Source of the DNA: Gnetum montanum
Lineage: Eukaryota; Streptophyta; Gnetopsida; Gnetales; Gnetaceae
NCBI GenBank assembly: GCA_015680685.1
Contig: MNCI01009245.1
Span: 93,060-154,137 of the forward strand
Reading direction: 5' to 3'
DNA length: 61,078 bases
Each line of letters starts with the position of its first letter. The first letter of the stretch is position 1. A model generated the notes under the pieces. It ran no database searches, was not told where the DNA came from, and worked only from the letters and a program-made list of their open reading frames with translations. Both the position numbers and the translations under genes were made by a program. Shown here one piece after another: positions 45,560-57,722 of the stretch.

Positions 45560-48240
45560 GAACTTTGACAGAGGAGGTGAAGCAGCTCAAGGCCACCTCC
45601 TCCAAAATAGTCCAAGTGGTTTACTTCTACTAGGATAACCCCATAAGTCCTACTATCCCACTGCTGACTCTGCCATCCAAGATCCCACTACCCCACTTCA
45701 CTAAGTACAATGGTGAAGGGGATCCCAATGCACACTTGGTGACAGTCAGGTCCTAGTCCCTGCTACTACAAGCATGGCCACATGCTATCATAGGCATCTT
45801 TACCATGTCCCTCACCAATAAGGCACTAGAGTAGTATCACGCACTACCTAGGGGCTCTATCTCCTCTTTGGAGGATCTTCTAAGCTATTTTGTCACATGC
45901 TTCAAGTACAGCTTGAATCTTGAAACCACCCTTAACCAACTCATGCAAATCAAGTAGGGTCATCTAGAACCCACACAAAAATGTATCCTATGCTAGAGTG
46001 CCTCACCGAATGAAATTTGCAAGCCAAGAGTAGAGACACACCTCTTGGCCATCCTCAAGGATGTAGTTAATGATTTCATCAAGTTGAAACTGTACTACTT
46101 GGCCTCGTAGTCTCTAAGCCAAGCCTTTGCTCACATAAAAAGCATATAAGATGTAGCTAAAGCCAACAAGGACCTAGCCTACATGGCCTATAAAAAATTA
46201 CATGCCAAAAAGGACAAGAACAAGGGGAAGCAAACTGCAACCATGGCAACTATGGCCAAAGAGGCCAAAAAAACTAACTAGAGGCCAACAGCCAAACCAC
46301 CCAAGGCCTTGGCCAACAATAGAACTACAAGCCCTAGCACCATAGTAACTAACTAGCCTACAACATTGATGGTCATAGCACAACTCACTTCAAGGTCCAA
46401 CTTTGAGTGCAAGGATCACTCAAAGTACACTTTGCTATTGCTAAAATTATTTGAACTATTGGATCAACTGCTAAAGGCTAGACATATCCAATACAAGCAA
46501 ATGTCACAAGATTCTTGCAAGAGATATGATAGATATAACAAGCTTCTAAGGAATCTTGCATCAGTAGCCCTGAATGAGCCACTAGTCTCGAAGCTCTTTA
46601 GGCTAGATAGGTTCTACCATTATCAGCAATTTCCCAGTCACAACATTGACTTTTGCATGGCCCTACAAGATGACCTCTAGAAAATGATTAATAGAGGTGA
46701 GCTAGTCCTTGATGCTAATAACTTCATTAGGCCTCAAAACCAATCTATGGGATGGTATAAGGACCCTTTGAACCTAAATAATGTAGGCTACATTATCAAT
46801 GCTATCAATGCTGATGATACCCTAGAACTAGTATAGCTACCATTTGTGGTCCGTATGCCCTCTATTAGCCCAAAGGTTTTCTCAGCTCCTATCAATTCAA
46901 GGTCCTCTTTCATCATCATAGTGCCACCTTGAGCATCCACAATGCCCTTCGTGGTTAGAGTTCCTTAGCAGCATGTCACAACAACAACTGCCCAACAATC
47001 CTTTGTCATCAAGGTGCCACAACATGCTAACCCCTTGCCTACCTGGAGTCTAGCAATGGCCAACACATCAGTCCCTTCCTACCTAAGGGACAATCCTATT
47101 AGCACTAATAAACCCTCTAGGTGGTAACTTGGAAGGCTCAATGAGTGACTTGCAAATAAATTGATGAGGCAACATTAAGAGCAAAAGGTGTTGACTCCAC
47201 CAAAGCTAGTACCCTTATCTGTAGTCCCCATGGCCAAAGCCACTGAGGAGGCCACTACCAGCAACCAAAAACCAAGAACTGGGACCCCTGCATAGGCCAA
47301 ACAAACAAAGTTCAAGTTGCCTTCATGCAAGATTCATTTCTTAGGGGGTATGGAGGAGGTCAAGGCTAACAAAATAGCCAATGGTAAAGACTTCATAGAT
47401 GTATTAGCCTAGGTTAATCAAGCCCTAAAGTGGAAGAACACCACGCTAAGCCTATATGACCTAATTATGATCTCATCTATCCACTTTGAAGCACTAGTGT
47501 AGATGTTGACCTCCATTCCTATCACAGAAGACATCCCAGTAGATGAGCATTCCATCGACACTATGATGTTGCCTCTTGCACTACAAGAATCAAGTTCAAC
47601 ACCCCTCACATTTCATGATGAGGTGATCAAGGTCAACCCTATAAAGGGAGAGGTCATAATAGTATCCATGTTTATCACCATACATGTGGGGTAATGCAAG
47701 ATTTAGAGGATGCATGCTAATGATGGGGCAGCAATGAATGTTATCTCATACACCATCCTTAAAACGTTAGGCCTCATAGACCAAATCAAGCCAAACAAAA
47801 CCACATGTCTAAAATCCCTCAACGAGTAATGCATCATTATTAGGGGTACTATCATAATAGCCTTCATGGCATGGAAACAATTCCCCACAACCATTGAATT
47901 TATTGTGATAGAGGAGATGTTAGGATTCAACCTAATATTAAGTAGGCCTTGGCTAGCCTAGCTACAGGTTGTCTCCTTCCTAATTCATTAGGGAATCCAC
48001 CTTCTGTATGAAGGTGGTGAAGTTATCATCCATGATGATAATGTCATTCCTCTGACTATTAACAACATTGACATGGAGCAAGGGTTGAAGATCAAATTCC
48101 CTAATGACACAATTTCAGCAAGCAACGAAACACATGAAGCCAATGCACCCATAGAGGTGGTAGAAATCACTAATTTCCCAAAGGATACTCTATGGGAAAA
48201 ACTGCCCTTCAATGTAATAAGTGAGGGTTAGGGAGACTAC
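45560..48240 (+). pseudogene. gag-protease relic of element H
   Basis: Begins with 'LTEEVKQLKA' and the gag core 'PHFTKYNGEGDPNAHLVT', 'FTMSLTNKALE' and 'LEDLLSYFVTCFKYSLN', parallel to element F at 53110 onwards. A cysteine-histidine knuckle region near 46610 is damaged (FYHYQQFPSHNIDFC, two metal ligands lost). The protease part (about 47640-47970) keeps 'ANDGAAMNVIS', so the Asp-Gly-Ala triad survives, and 'EEMLGFNLILSRPWLA'. Nonsense codons are frequent. The open pieces are 46366-46680 and 47503-47694. Confidence 0.78.
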
Positions 48241-48575
48241 TAAATAATGCCCTCTAGGCCCTATGCACCTCCTAATCCACACCTGATTAGGAATAAATTG
48301 TGTGACTAAGGTACCCCCTTAGTCCAAGGGTGTGCTAGGAACCTACCCACTATCCATTTACACCCTACATCCTACTTTCAATTTATATTACGTTAGCACT
48401 ATAACATATTATTTGCATTTAGCTTAATCACTTAGCTTACCATCTGCATAGCCTATGCATTTGATAGCTCAGTTAACATTTCTATCATTATTGCTTTAGT
48501 GCACTTTATTTTATGCATAAAAAACATCAAAACACATAAGAATTATAAAAACTAAAATTACCAAAATAAGAGGTA
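48241..48575 (+). other. H downstream non-coding stretch
   Basis: Follows the protease frame and precedes the repeat field. No motif recognised, and no RT or integrase. Confidence 0.5.
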
Positions 48576-49020
48576 GTGATCCACGACCTACCATGGCCTT
48601 AAAATTGGTAACCTACTGAGCCCAAAATGACCTTAGACTATCACTTTTAACCCTATCCCTATGGCCCACCATGGCCTTAAATTGGCAACACAAGGTTCAT
48701 GATGGCCTTAAACTACCACTATGACCCAGAATGGTCTTAAACTACCACTATTAATCCCAACATTATGACTCAAAATGGCCTTAAACTACTATGTGGCCTG
48801 AAATGGCCTAAAACTATCACTCTTAATCTTCTTACTATGGCCTGAAATGGCCTTAAACTAGTAGTATACGTAGTCCACCATGGCCTAGCAACACATGGCT
48901 TGAAATGACATTAAACTAGCACCTTCAATCTCTTCACAACATGAAATGACCTTAAATGAGCATCACCCTTTCTGCTATGGCCTTAAACTAGCATGGGGCT
49001 CGCAATGGCCTAGTTATGTT
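48576..49020 (+). repeat. Diverged repeat field (AATGGCCTTAAACTA), element H
   Basis: About a dozen imperfect copies of the phrase (C/G)(A/C)(A)ATGGCCTTAAACTA, separated by 15-60 bp. The same phrase is arrayed in element F at 57403-57535, in the same place after gag-pro. Confidence 0.8.
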
Positions 49021-49140
49021 ATCGTCACATAATATTAAGTTAGCATATTAATTTATCACATTAGAGGCATAGCAAGTGCATAGAAAAAATTATAAAAAAA
49101 AGTTTACACATTACATATGGCAAATACATTCATTACATAT

Positions 49141-50162
49141 TGATGAGCGACGAGGTACCCCTACGCCCAACCAAACAAATCACAAGTGTTCAAACGTGAC
49201 TCAATCAAATTCCGCAGACTACAAGCACTTGCATACACTGAACTCTAGCCAACAAAACCTTAGTTATAATGGTCGTTATCTTCCCAGCCTCACTTGTGAT
49301 ATTCTGAGCGATCGTTAAGTGAGATTGAGGTAAATGATTTTTATTGGTTTTTCTTTTTTATCTTTTAAAGTCTAATTCTTTAATTATAGAAATGGAAATT
49401 TGTGTAAATTATAATTCTTCTACTCTATCGCTTAACTCTCCCTAGCATAAGCAACCAATCCCATCTTCCATGCACATCCTGAGCATACCCTAACCACTAC
49501 TGGGTTACCAGATGTTAAGTGTCACTAGGTTACCAAGTGTTTGATATATGTCTGAGATGGTCGTGCCTATGGTTCTCATAAAATATGAAAGGACAATAAC
49601 AATAAGGTGATAACAATAAAAGCTTCCAAAATTATTAAAGCATTGAAATGTTAAACTATTAAATGCTTAATTTATTAAATCCAAATGCTACAAGGAATGC
49701 TCAAAAAGCTCATCTTTGTTGCCAGTCACACCAATGGGCTCAAGTACATTAGCACTCAAACAAAGATTCGTACACCTTTCTCACACCTGCTGTGGGCACT
49801 TGGAAAATATTCTAACTCTTACAGGAAAAAACTACAAGATTTTCACTACAACTACTTAAAAAGATGCCATAAATGTTGTAGTTGCGTGCATATTTATAGC
49901 AAGAGATAGACTCTGCATTAACAAGGTCATGTTAACGCATGGATGGATACGTCGATGGGGTCATGTCACCATGGCCACATCAATGGAGCTCCATTAACAT
50001 AGCCTAGTCAACATATCAACTAAACACTTCATCATACCCCCATCACTGTGTGAAAACTCATCCTCAAGTTTATTACAATTTGGAAGGTATGAAGTTATTA
50101 CAACATACAAGACAAAACACATCTACATAGACACTAATTCTATTAACATACCAAGTGCACAA
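49141..50162 (-). mobile_element. Element E: family-1 retrotransposon 3' end, antisense
   Basis: LTR 49141-50034 on the minus strand (starts TGATGAAG at 50034, ends GCTCATCA at 49141), preceded in its own orientation by a purine tract GATGGGGGTA (50035-50045) and about 120 bp of internal sequence. The internal part is cut at 50163 by element F. U3 resembles D (GTCGATGGGGTCATG-type words). The flank CATAT at 49136-49140 is the candidate target duplication; the other side is outside the window. Confidence 0.85.
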
Positions 50163-51730
50163 TGAAACACCATAGAAATTGCGAATCGGCCTCAGGCAAA
50201 GATTCGTGATTCGGGCGGAAGTTTGCGACGGCAATCCAGAAGACAGAACAAAGCAAAGAGGCGTGCAGCATCCAGTCTCCAAGTTTCTCACAGATTTTTA
50301 ACCTTACTTTGTTTTCTCTCTTTACGCTACATTATGCAACATAGCGTAGTGTCGCTCAGTGTAATTCTGTTTAGCGTAGCCCGATATCAGAAAGCAACTT
50401 ATTTTGGCAGTTTTGACGAAGTTTAAAGTTTAAAACTTGTCGCATATTTGGATAAGTCTTTTGCTCAGGGCCGAGTTTATGCTCCGTTACGCAGGGCAGC
50501 GTAATGAGCTTCAAAGAAGACAAAGTCAAAGTACAAGGAAGAGCTGCAGATTGATTTCTTTTCTTTGCAGATTGGTCGCTTTACGCTTATTACGCTACGT
50601 AGCATGGAAAAGCCTAATTTGTTGTAAAGTTGACCACTTTTATGCTCTATTATGCTTTGTGGTGTAAATAAGCGTAAAACAGCTGGCATCAACTACTCCC
50701 ATACTCTATTACGCTGTGCCACGCGACGTAGCGTAAACAAGTGTAATACAGTGTAAGGCCAGCTAAAGTAGTTACGCATCTACTATCCACACGCACAATA
50801 CGCTGATGAGCGTACTGTGCATAATCATAAAGCAGCTTTCGCGGAAGTGGTCGACAGCGTATTTTGCTCCCCTTCCCAAAACATGACGCGACGTAGCCAA
50901 TTTTAGCATAAATTTTACCAGGTCAACGGTATTTTGAAGGTTCGGGACACATGTCATCAGGGCCATGCTTTCTCCATATGTTGTCAAACTTATAAATACT
51001 CCAGTTAGCAAAGAAATAGGGACCCCCCGGGGCATCTTTAACTTTTGGCAGCATCGCCTTTTAGCAGAGACAGAAGACATTTTGCTTGAGCATTGGCAGC
51101 AAGAGCGATCAGTCCTTTGGCGAAGACACAACTCTCTCCATTGGCGATCATTGGCAGCTTTGAGTAGAGACTACCCAAGGCAAAAGGAGTAGATCAGAGA
51201 TCGAAAGATCATCTAGTACGGTTTGCAAGTTTTATTGATCAGAAATAGTTGATCGATAGACGTCAGAGCTTGACCTTCCTTGAATCCCATCTCTGGCTTA
51301 TGAGGTAGATCGAACTCCATTCTGTACTCCTTGTTAAACAATTTTCTTGTCATTTTGTTTATGCTTCGCACAAGATAAGTGGAGCCTTTCCATTGGAAAT
51401 TTGTATGCAATATACCCAGTTTTCAGGTCAAAGTACAGATCTTGGAATTGTGCATTTTCCTTAAATTCGATCCTTCCTGTCGTGTGGACGTTGTTGTTAT
51501 CTACATTGTTTTCTTCTCCTTTGGCGATTCACCGAATCAGATTGTTCCATGAAATATCTACAATATTCGTCGATTTACTAATTGAGTAAGTCCCTGTTTG
51601 ATTAACAAGACCGTTCAGGGCACTGCAGATTCGTTTCCTCCAGCATGACCCTCACACGGATCCATGGTTAAGGCTGTGTACACAGATTTTTGTTTGGTAT
51701 TTCCAGCTACCGACATTTTCCGTCATTACA
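50163..51730 (+). repeat. 5' LTR of element F
   Basis: TGAAACACC...CATTACA, 1568 bp. Boundaries are fixed by alignment to the inverted solo LTR at 54390-55789, whose ends are set by its target duplication, and by the primer site that follows. U3 is full of TTACGC/GCGTAA words. TATAAATA lies at 50991-50998, and a conserved segment 'agcttgaccttccttg' in R/U5 is shared with the solo copy. Confidence 0.88.
50991..50998 (+). promoter_or_regulatory. TATA box of LTR F
   Basis: TATAAATA, aligned with TATAAACA on the minus strand at about 55093-55086 of the inverted solo LTR. Conserved between two otherwise diverged LTR copies. Confidence 0.7.
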
Positions 51731-51736
51731 GTTTTC

Positions 51737-51753
51737 TGGCGCTAGAAGGAGGG
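51737..51753 (+). promoter_or_regulatory. Primer-binding-site candidate of element F
   Basis: TGGCGCTAGAAGGAGGG, six bases after the LTR end. It starts with TGGCG as expected for complementarity to a tRNA CCA end and is of the type seen in other Tat-like elements. I do not assign the tRNA. Confidence 0.6.
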
Positions 51754-51983
51754 CCTAGGCTCCGATTCATCTTTTTATTGGTAGCCCTGTAAGCGATCTG
51801 TACCCGCGTCTCTAAAACACGTAAACGTAAAACCTCTAGGGAAGTATACGAAAAATAGTGTGGTGTAGATCGGTCACTGTAACGATTCCTTTGGAATCCT
51901 ATAGGGTAGAAAGCCTAATCGCAATCTTCTTTGTCCATCGCTTTTTAGATCTAGTCACTTGTCACTGTTAATCTATTTGACCA
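51754..51983 (+). other. Leader of element F
   Basis: Untranslated region between primer site and gag ATG. It contains 'acgtaaacgtaaaacc' and no other feature. Confidence 0.5.
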
Positions 51984-54389
51984 ATGGATTCTACATACAC
52001 AACCACAGACGTCATGATTACCACTAACTCGGGTGCCACATCTGTGAATCCCATCGCCGCCACCAGACCAGCCTCTGGTGTTATAGGACCTCAAGGACCG
52101 TCGTGTCATTCGTTGAGGTTACAGGGCAAAGATCCTATATTCACCGTCGTGATGCCTAAGGAATATAATTTTATTTGCGTCAAGATTCAGGCAAAGCTTT
52201 CTCTCAGCCGAGCCGAGATCGAAGCGAAAAGAAACTTTGAGCTGATCCACAGAGGGGGTCAAGATTTCACCCCTACTGCCTACGACATCATCCCCCTGAT
52301 AGAACATTACCACGAAATCATAACACAATTGGTCATTGCTAGGAGCCAAGCTACACGGTCTATGCTGGAACCTCATAATGGGGAAGAAGAGGAAGATGAA
52401 CTTGTAGCCCAGTCTGAACATTCATACCACACTCTTAGTCCCCATACGTACATAAATCCCCTATTTAGCCTCATGGGAGAAGCCGCCCACCTTAATCCAG
52501 CCATGACCACTCAAACTCACATTCTTGTCATCCCGCAAGTCACTACACAATCATCCGTCCTGCAGGTGCAAATACTGCCCCAAAATAACATGGGGGCGGT
52601 CTCGTCACCGTGTGTACTCAGTATTCTGTCGGTGGTATCTGCGTCCACCGCACCCTATTACATCCCTCAAATGCAACCCCACGTCGTGCTTACGACCCGC
52701 CTGGTAGAAAATCTGGTGCAATCCTTCTCGTTGCCACCCCCTGCAAGGTAACCCACTGTTCAATTGCAGCAATCCGTTCAACAACCCACAGCTGGTCAGT
52801 GGATCCTGTCTATTTCACATAATCAGTCTGCGTTATACGGTGTGCAACTCTTAGCCACACCTACTACGCATGTCTCACAATATCCTCACAATCTCTACCC
52901 TGCACATCCGATGGCGGCCAATCCCCCTGCTCAACCCGATGGGTGGTGGCTTCCACAGGCTACTCCATCCACAGGGGTAGCCCCCGTAGCACCGCCCGTC
53001 AGCCAAACCATTGCGCAATTCCCATTGCCTGGCGCAGCCCTTTCAGGTCAACCCCCTGCTCCTCCTGCACAGACATCTTCATCAACAGGTTTGAATTAAG
53101 CTTTCTTACTTATTCAGACCCTCACTGAGGAGGTTAGATCCCTTAAGGCCGCTGGCTCTGACACTATACAAATCATGGATTTCTATCAGGATGATCCCAT
53201 TAGTCCAGCGGTCCCCATGGTGTCGTTGCCCCTGGGGATGTCCTTACCCCATTTCACTAAATATAATGGGGAGGGAGATCCTAATTCTCACCTGGTTACC
53301 TTTAGATCTGAATCCTTGTTGTTATAGCAATGGCCTCACATAATCATCCATGTCTTTACGATGTCTCTAGCAGGGAAAGCTTTGGATTGGTATTGAACCC
53401 TCCCTCGCTCTTCCATCTCAATCTTGGTAGAGCTTCTAACACAATTCGTGACTCACTTTAAATACAACTTAAAGCCGGAGGTCACATTAGATCAACTTGT
53501 GGGAGTGAAACAGGACCCGCTCGAACCAGTCCAAAAGTTTATACAGTGATGGAGTGCTACTTTGAACAAAATCTATGAGGCAATCACGGAGGCCCATTTG
53601 CTAGCCATTTTCAAAGGAGCAGTTAATGACTTCATCAAGTCTAAGTTGTATTACCTTTTCCCTAGCTCCTTACATCAGGCCTTTGCCCAAACTAAGAGCA
53701 TCCAGGATGCTGCAGAGGCCAACAAAGACCCGGCGTATGTCGCATATAAAAACGCTAACAACAAGGGCAAGGACAAAGGTAAAGCAACAACAACGATGGT
53801 AGCTGCGCTAGCTGAAGGCGCTAAGAACAAAAATAAGAAGGCACCCACGGCATCTCCCGAGACCATGGTTAGTGCGAGCAGCACCAGCCAAGACACAGCT
53901 GCCCCTGAAAAGCATCCGTAGCCAAAATCAAACTTTGAGCGTAAAGATCGCTCAAAGTATATAGCCCTGCCTGTAAAACACTCAAAACTATTGAAACAAC
54001 TATTAGGGGCAGGATACATTCATACTAAAAAGGTATCCGAAGAAGCTCTGAAGTGTCACAGGTGTCATTGTGAGCTGCTGAAGAATCCTTCTTTAGCCCT
54101 ACCTGATGAACCACTAGTTCCGAGGTCTTTCAAGCTGGACCGTTTCTGTGACTACCACCAGTTGTGTGGTCACGATATAGATTACTGCTGGGCATTGAAA
54201 GACAACATGATCGACGATGGTTCTTTGAAACTAGACGACAGTAGTCCAACGCGTCCTGAAAACCAGGCGTTGCACGTGTACAAGGATCCGTTAAATGCAA
54301 ATAACGCACCCTACACAATCAACGTGGTGAGTACGGATAGTGAACGGAAGGTACCACCTAAACAGCCCTTTATTTTACATGTGCCTACC
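51984..54389 (+). pseudogene. gag of element F (interrupted)
   Basis: ATG at 51984 opens 255 codons (N-terminal region, with 'VKIQAKLSLSRAEIEAKRNF'), followed by a frame change into a Pro/Gln-rich part (52764-53096) and then the gag core from 53110: 'LPHFTKYNGEGDPNSHLVTF', 'MSLAGKALDWY', 'FVTHFKYNLKPEVTLDQLV'. An Ala/Lys-rich linker (53562-53921) follows, and near 54140 a knuckle CDYHQLCGHDIDYC with spacing C-x2-H-x4-H-x4-C, typical of Tat-like gag. Coding stops at 54389, where the inverted solo LTR is inserted, and resumes at about 55795. Few nonsense codons (TAG near 53327, TGA near 53396 and 53548). It would form the particle shell; this copy is broken. Confidence 0.82.
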
Positions 54390-55789
54390 TATAACGATAG
54401 AAAATGTCGGCAGCTGGAAATACCGATCGAGGTTCCGCGTATACAGTTTTAACCACGGATCCACGCGAGGGCTATGCTAGAAAAAGCGAATCCGTGGTGC
54501 CCTGAACAGTCTTGTCGATCAGACAGGGACTTACGGGTCAGTAAAATAATGAAAATTAAGTAAAAGAAAGCGATCTGGTTCGAGGAGTCGTAAAACGAGG
54601 GGAAAACGCTGTAGGCGAATTGCAACAGTGATAACGCTAAATACGATAAAAGGAGGCTGACATAAGAGGAGCACGTAGCTTCAAGATCTGCGCTTTGACT
54701 TAAAAATGTGTATTTTGCATGAGAAATTACACTGGGGAGTCCCTAATTACAGGATGTGAAACAAGCACAAAACAACAAGCAAAACGGTCTAAACAGAAGT
54801 CCGATCTACCTCGGGGCTAAAGCTGAGATGCAAGGCAGGCCAAGCTTTGACGTCTACCGATCAATTGCTTCTAATTTGATAGAGTCCTTTTCAGCAGAAT
54901 GATCACTCCTGTCACCGGTTCTCAAAGCGAACTGTGCTCTGCTTCAGGCTGTAAGGTGAAAATGTCAGCAATTGCCAAAGCGCTGTTCTTTGTATCTCTG
55001 CTCCAAAGTGCTAAATGCTCTGGTACTCAGAAAAATGCTTCTGCTTCTCTGATTTGCCAACCCTGGTATCCTTGTCAACTGAGGTGTTTATAGGCCGTGA
55101 CACTTCGTAGAAAAGGTGCAACCCTGATGACATGGGTCCCGGATGTTTCGGGTCCCGTTGACTTGATCATTTTAAGTCAAACTATGACTACGCACAACAC
55201 GCTCGTTTGCGTGCTGTGCGTGTGAAAAGCAGGTACATGCTGAGCATGCTTCAATTGTCTTCAGGCTATATTACACTCATTCACGTTGTGTTGCGTGTAT
55301 GAGCGTAATCCGGTGTAAACAACAGGCTCAAAATTATTTTACGCTCACTACGCAACTGCGCATGACAAAGCATAAATAATGTACAACTTACACTCACTAC
55401 GCAGCTGCACGTGATGAAGCGTAATCAATGCTCAATTTATGCTCACTACGCAGCTGTGCGTGATGAAGCGTAAATAATGTGTAACTTATGCTCACTACGC
55501 AGCTGCGCGTGATGAAGCGTAAACAATGCCTGGCTTTAATGATAACATACGCAATGGTACGCACCGCCGTGAACGAGCGTAAAGACAAGTTATTCATTCG
55601 CTGCAAGAAAAAGTGTCGAATTGTTGTGCTTCACTGGACTCTTCCTTCGACTATCTTGGAGCTTATTATGCTTATTACGCTGCCATGCGTGATAGAGCGT
55701 AAACTTGTCCTTGAACAAAACTGATGCGCGCTCTCGCTTGAATTGCGAATCTTTGCCTGAGGCCGACTCGTAATTTTCACGATGTGTCA
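54390..55789 (-). mobile_element. Inverted solo LTR of family 2
   Basis: On the minus strand it begins TGACACATCG (55789) and ends with CGTTATA (54390), where the canonical CA has become TA. Flanked by target duplication CTACC at 54385-54389 and 55790-55794. Homologous along its length to LTR F in opposite orientation, so the two form a large inverted repeat around the F gag. No internal element remains. Confidence 0.93.
55337..55532. repeat. Four-copy tandem repeat in U3 of solo LTR
   Basis: Unit of about 48-50 bp with core CTCACTACGCAGCTG, then CGTGATGAAGCGTAA, repeated four times with small changes. Each unit contains inverted TACGC and GCGTA words. Candidate enhancer array; the number of units is one reason LTR copies differ in length. 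Confidence 0.85.
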
Positions 55790-55794
55790 CTACC

Positions 55795-57160
55795 AGTTCA
55801 CCTTGGGGGATAGGCTTTTCACTGGCAGCCAGTGGTGTTTCGAGGTTGCCCTTTGTCATTTGGGCACCTTCTCTAGATTTAACCTAGCCTCACACTAACA
55901 GTAAAGCCACGGCCACGTCCGCACCTACATCTAAAGTGCCTTTCATCCTCAGAGTACCAAAACCATCGGCTGCTCCTTTTACGGAGGGGCAAACCTCTAA
56001 CCAAAACCATCCATCGCCACCCAATAAACAAAGGGAAGGAGACGCATCAGTCAATACCACTAAAAACCATACTATGCTAGGCTTCGCTAAGCCCAGGCCC
56101 TTGGCCTCTGTCCCTACGTCTACGCCTTCTGGGCAAGACAAGGATATAGAAACACAGCCACCTTCCCTCGGCAGGAAGAAAAACAACCCTCTGACTGATG
56201 TCGTTCCACCTTAGGAGATTCATCTCTTGGGACGAATGGAAGAAGACAGAGGGGACAAACAAGCCAGCCGAGAACGGGATCTCCTCAACGTGTTTACGCA
56301 GGTCAAACAGGCTCTGAAACAAAAAAATACAACGCTGAGCCTCTATGACCTGTTCATGACGTCTCAAAAACACCGTGAGGCCATGGTCCATATGCTGACA
56401 TCCATACCTTTGGATGAAAGCTTACCAGCGGAGGAGGAAGTGATACACGCTGTCATGTTCCCTCTGATGCTGAGCAACCTAAACCTACCTCGTTGACCTT
56501 TCATGATGAATCCATTAAAGATGATCCTGAGAAAGGTCAAGTGACAACTGAACCTATGTTTATCACCATCCAAGTTGGCCAATATTGGATCCAGAGGGTG
56601 CACGTGGATGACAGCGTAGCTACAAATGTCATCCCTTATCCCATCGTGGATAGGTTGGGTCTGGTCGACTAGATCAATCCCACAATGACAATGTGCGTAA
56701 AGTCGTTCAACGGAGCACGGGTTCAAGTCAAAGGGATGATGCGCATCGAATTTGTGGCAGTGGATCAATTCCCAACAGATGCTACATTTCTCGTTGTCGA
56801 GGAGATGCTTGGTTTCAACTTAATTCTAGGAAGGTCCTGGTTAGCCCAACTGAGGATGGTTTCATCACCAATACACTAGGAAATACACCTGCCCTACGCA
56901 GGGGGGAGGTTGTAATACGCGGTGACGAAATCACCCCCAGGACTGTCAACAATATCGAAGAAGAACGGGGTTCGGAGATAGAAACATTCGATGATCAAAC
57001 CCATCCCCGAATCTCTGAACAAGCCAAAACGAATGATGACAGCCTAGCCTGGGCTGACCTACCATTTCAGGAAGATGGTATGGAAGAGTCAGGCCACAAA
57101 TCTCCCTGCCCTTACGCATCACTGAACGTAAAGGCCATTAAGAAACAATCGCGAAGTTAG
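55795..57160 (+). pseudogene. Protease part of element F gag-pro
   Basis: Continuation of F coding after the solo LTR. A Pro/Thr/Lys-rich linker (55930-56210), then 'LLNVFTQVKQALKQKNTTLSLYDLF' (56270-56350), which matches element H at 47405-47465, then a retropepsin-like domain about 56500-56870: 'VDDSVATNVIPYPIVDRLGL' and 'EEMLGFNLILGRSWLA'. The family triad Asp-Gly-Ala is read here as Asp-Asp-Ser or is displaced, whereas H keeps DGA. The frame closes at 57158-57160. At least two frame changes (near 56496 and 56690-56870). No RT follows. Confidence 0.78.
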
Positions 57161-57394
57161 CGATTGATCTGAGTGGCATTTACGCGCATCATCATATTTC
57201 CACTAGTTGTCCGCTTACGCTTATCAATTTCATTGTCAGTTTTCTTTAACATATACATACGTATTTACGCTTTCTGTCTATTACGCTATTTACATTCCTC
57301 ATTTCACGTCATTTACACTCGTTGATTGCTATTAGTCACATTAGCTCAATTACGCAAAAATACACATTATTATCGATTACACTTCCAGACTTAC
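57161..57394 (+). other. F spacer rich in TTACGC
   Basis: Non-coding. Seven TTACGC words occur in about 230 bp (for example 57182, 57213, 57263, 57281, 57351, 57391). No other feature. Confidence 0.6.
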
Positions 57395-57535
57395 GCAGAT
57401 GGCCCGCAATGGCCTTAAACTAGTGGCGGCCCGCAACAGCCTAAAACTAGCAAAGGCCCGCAATGGCCTAAAACTACCTTGTATCTTACGCAAACACTAC
57501 CTAGTGGCCCACGATGGCCTTAAACTAATAATTCC
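57395..57535 (+). repeat. GGCCCGCAATGGCCTTAAACTA array, element F
   Basis: Four or five close copies of GGCCCGCAATGGCC(T)TAAACTA, spaced about 30-70 bp. Shared with element H. It lies between the end of the sense gag-pro frame and the end of the antisense gene, i.e. exactly where convergent transcripts would meet. Confidence 0.82.
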
Positions 57536-57722
57536 ATTCTACAGCAACGCAAACTATCCATAGTCTTTAACAATTCTGCTTACGCTTTGCATGAATAAAG
57601 ACATAAAAATAAAAAATAATAATAATAACATTTAAAGTCATATAGAAGATCTTATAGCCAAGCTTGCCAACATTCATATGGCCATTGTCCAGTTTCATCA
57701 ATAAAACATGCGTAAATCATAA
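57536..57722. other. 3' flank of antisense gene
   Basis: AT-rich. On the minus strand it would be the 3' UTR of the antisense gene; the minus strand has TTTATTCATGC near 57600 but no clear poly(A) signal. Confidence 0.4.

Larger units (their letters stand above)
45241..49140 (+). mobile_element. Element H: family-2 (Tat-like) retrotransposon fragment
   Basis: Plus-strand gag-protease of the same family as element F, followed by the same GGCC-AATGGCCTTAAACTA repeat field. No LTR is visible at its left, where it abuts D protease, so the 5' end is missing; on the right it is cut by the LTR of element E. Like F it goes directly from protease to the repeat field without RT or integrase, suggesting that the pol-less form is the usual one for this family. 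Confidence 0.7.

Noticed and set aside
55337-55532. Possible CRISPR-like array (four repeats of about 48 bp)
   Set aside because: Units are contiguous without unique spacers and lie in an LTR U3 of a plant retrotransposon; ordinary tandem repeat.
50163-55789. Reading LTR F and the inverted LTR as the two ends of one element
   Set aside because: The right copy has its own CTACC target duplication and opposite orientation, and gag-pro continues beyond it, so it is a separate solo LTR.
57403-57535. Possible satellite or CRISPR-like repeat
   Set aside because: The spacers are irregular and decayed and the phrase is confined to family-2 elements; it is an internal repeat field.
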